In this document: positions 11,783 to 12,601 of the stretch, piece after piece
Layout of the letters: the number at the start of each line of letters is the position of its first letter
Position numbering within the stretch: the first letter of the stretch is position 1
Source: Oscillospiraceae bacterium
GTDB taxonomy: Bacteria; Bacillota; Clostridia; Oscillospirales; Oscillospiraceae
Assembly (NCBI GenBank): GCA_017521875.1
Contig: JAFXBH010000031.1
Location: 1-12,601 of the forward strand
DNA length: 12,601 bases
Reading direction: 5' to 3'
Notes under the pieces: generated by a model
The model's input: only the letters and a program-made list of their open reading frames with translations
Told to the model about the DNA's origin: nothing
Databases searched by the model: none
Program-made: the position numbers and the translations under genes

Positions 11783-12601
11783 ATGAAATTACCTACCCTC
11801 AATACTCTTGAAACATCACGAGAGATGACAGCAGACTTCCGTGGATACAACCACAACCAATCCATTGGCGGCGGCGAGTTCTACGATATGAAGAACCTCA
11901 CATCCGCTTATTACCCGCTCCTTTCTCCGAGAGGCAAGCGCGGCACATACCGCTTCGAGGACGAAGTGGTGGATGATGAGGGCAACATCATCGAAAGACC
12001 GACCAATGTGCAGGGGATCATCGCAAAGGACAACCTTTGCTTTGTGGCGGACGGAAAGTTCTACATCAACGGCAAAAAGGTTGAAGGCACTCAAGGTGAT
12101 CCTTTTTACCTTGATTCCGAAGGAAAGAAGCATCTGGTATCGATGGGTGCCTATGTTGTCATCTTCCCCGATAAAAAATATATAAACACGCTGGAGCCTT
12201 CAGACTATGGATCTCTGGAGAATGTACAGGAATCTAAAGGAAGCCCTGTAGCCTTCACTATTGCCGACAAGGATGGCTCCGTTATAAAACCCCAAACCAC
12301 GAAGCCTCCGGAACCCCAAAACGGTGACCTGTGGCTCGATACCTCTGTCAAACCGAACGCTTTGAAGCGATGGAACGAGTCGACCGGTATGTGGGTGCAA
12401 ATGGCTACCACCTATGTTCGCATCGATTGCCCCGGCATCGGCGTTGGTTTCAAAGACGGAGACGGCGTTTTCATCAGCGGACTGAAGGATGTTCAACTCG
12501 TAGAGGCAATAAACGGAGGCAACATCTCTGATGACGGAATTTCCGCCATTGACGGAGCGTTTGTTATCCAAAAGTGTACCGATAACTACATTATCGTCAT
12601 C
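11783..12601 (+). CDS. Virion structural protein, possible tail nozzle/DNA-stabilisation protein (3' end outside window)
   Basis: The frame is open from ATG 11783, after AAGGGGG, to the right edge (273 codons). It begins MKLPTLNTLETSREMTADFR, then GGGEFYDMKNLTSAYYPLLS followed by PRGKRG, then VQGIIAKDNLCFVADGKFYI and YVVIFPDKKYI. This order, a gene-start list of nodes, a scale to a reference and repeated read-out strands, resembles the opening of P22 gp10 and T7 gp12-type tail proteins with beta-propeller folds. Together with the P22-like portal that hints at a podovirus-like tail. The resemblance is one of pattern only, so a different tail or baseplate protein is possible. Confidence 0.6.
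   Translation, partial: MKLPTLNTLETSREMTADFRGYNHNQSIGGGEFYDMKNLTSAYYPLLSPRGKRGTYRFEDEVVDDEGNIIERPTNVQGIIAKDNLCFVADGKFYINGKKVEGTQGDPFYLDSEGKKHLVSMGAYVVIFPDKKYINTLEPSDYGSLENVQESKGSPVAFTIADKDGSVIKPQTTKPPEPQNGDLWLDTSVKPNALKRWNESTGMWVQMATTYVRIDCPGIGVGFKDGDGVFISGLKDVQLVEAINGGNISDDGISAIDGAFVIQKCTDNYIIVI

Overview
This window is a piece of a tailed-phage or prophage genome. The host is most likely a spore-forming member of the Clostridia, probably a gut Oscillospirales-type lineage. The evidence is the protein families present (a Spo0A-type DNA-binding domain, a Prp-type cysteine protease with L27-like cleavage motifs, an N4-gp56-type capsid protein), the strong AGGAGG-type ribosome binding sites, and a base composition near 50% GC in the late genes. 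All supported genes lie on the + strand and are packed tightly, often overlapping by 1 to 40 bases. No integrase, lysis gene, tRNA, CRISPR array or insertion sequence was seen.

Region 1 (1-2294) is the end of a replication and nucleotide-metabolism block. It holds the 3' end of a likely replication protein, a small zinc-ribbon protein, a DUF1064 nuclease-like protein, a stand-alone Spo0A C-terminal DNA-binding domain, a PAPS-reductase-like PP-loop ATPase and a dUTPase. Region 2 (about 2306-3898) is a more AT-rich cassette of six small accessory genes, including a Lar-like zinc ribbon. Region 3 (3867-4634) has a DUF4406 protein, a 21-codon leader ORF coupled to a 58-aa protein, and a Cys-containing protein often found just before phage terminases. 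A clear intrinsic terminator at 4637-4669 closes the left half.

Region 4 (4740 to the right edge) is the head operon in classical order: small terminase, large terminase, P22-like portal, Prp-family cysteine protease, scaffold, N4-gp56-type major capsid protein, a small unknown protein, a probable head-tail connector, and a truncated gene that may encode a tail nozzle or stabilisation protein.

The most interesting point is the maturation module. The gene between portal and scaffold, where a prohead protease normally sits, encodes a Prp-like protease with the expected His22 and Cys34. Both the scaffold and the major capsid protein carry an N-terminal NLQxFA motif like the one Prp cleaves from ribosomal protein L27. 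In staphylococcal phage 80alpha the host Prp does this job; here the phage appears to carry protease and both substrates together. Other points worth a look are a 12-bp hairpin that would hide the capsid gene's ribosome binding site, the phage-borne Spo0A domain, and a DUF1064 protein that seems to lack an expected acidic residue.
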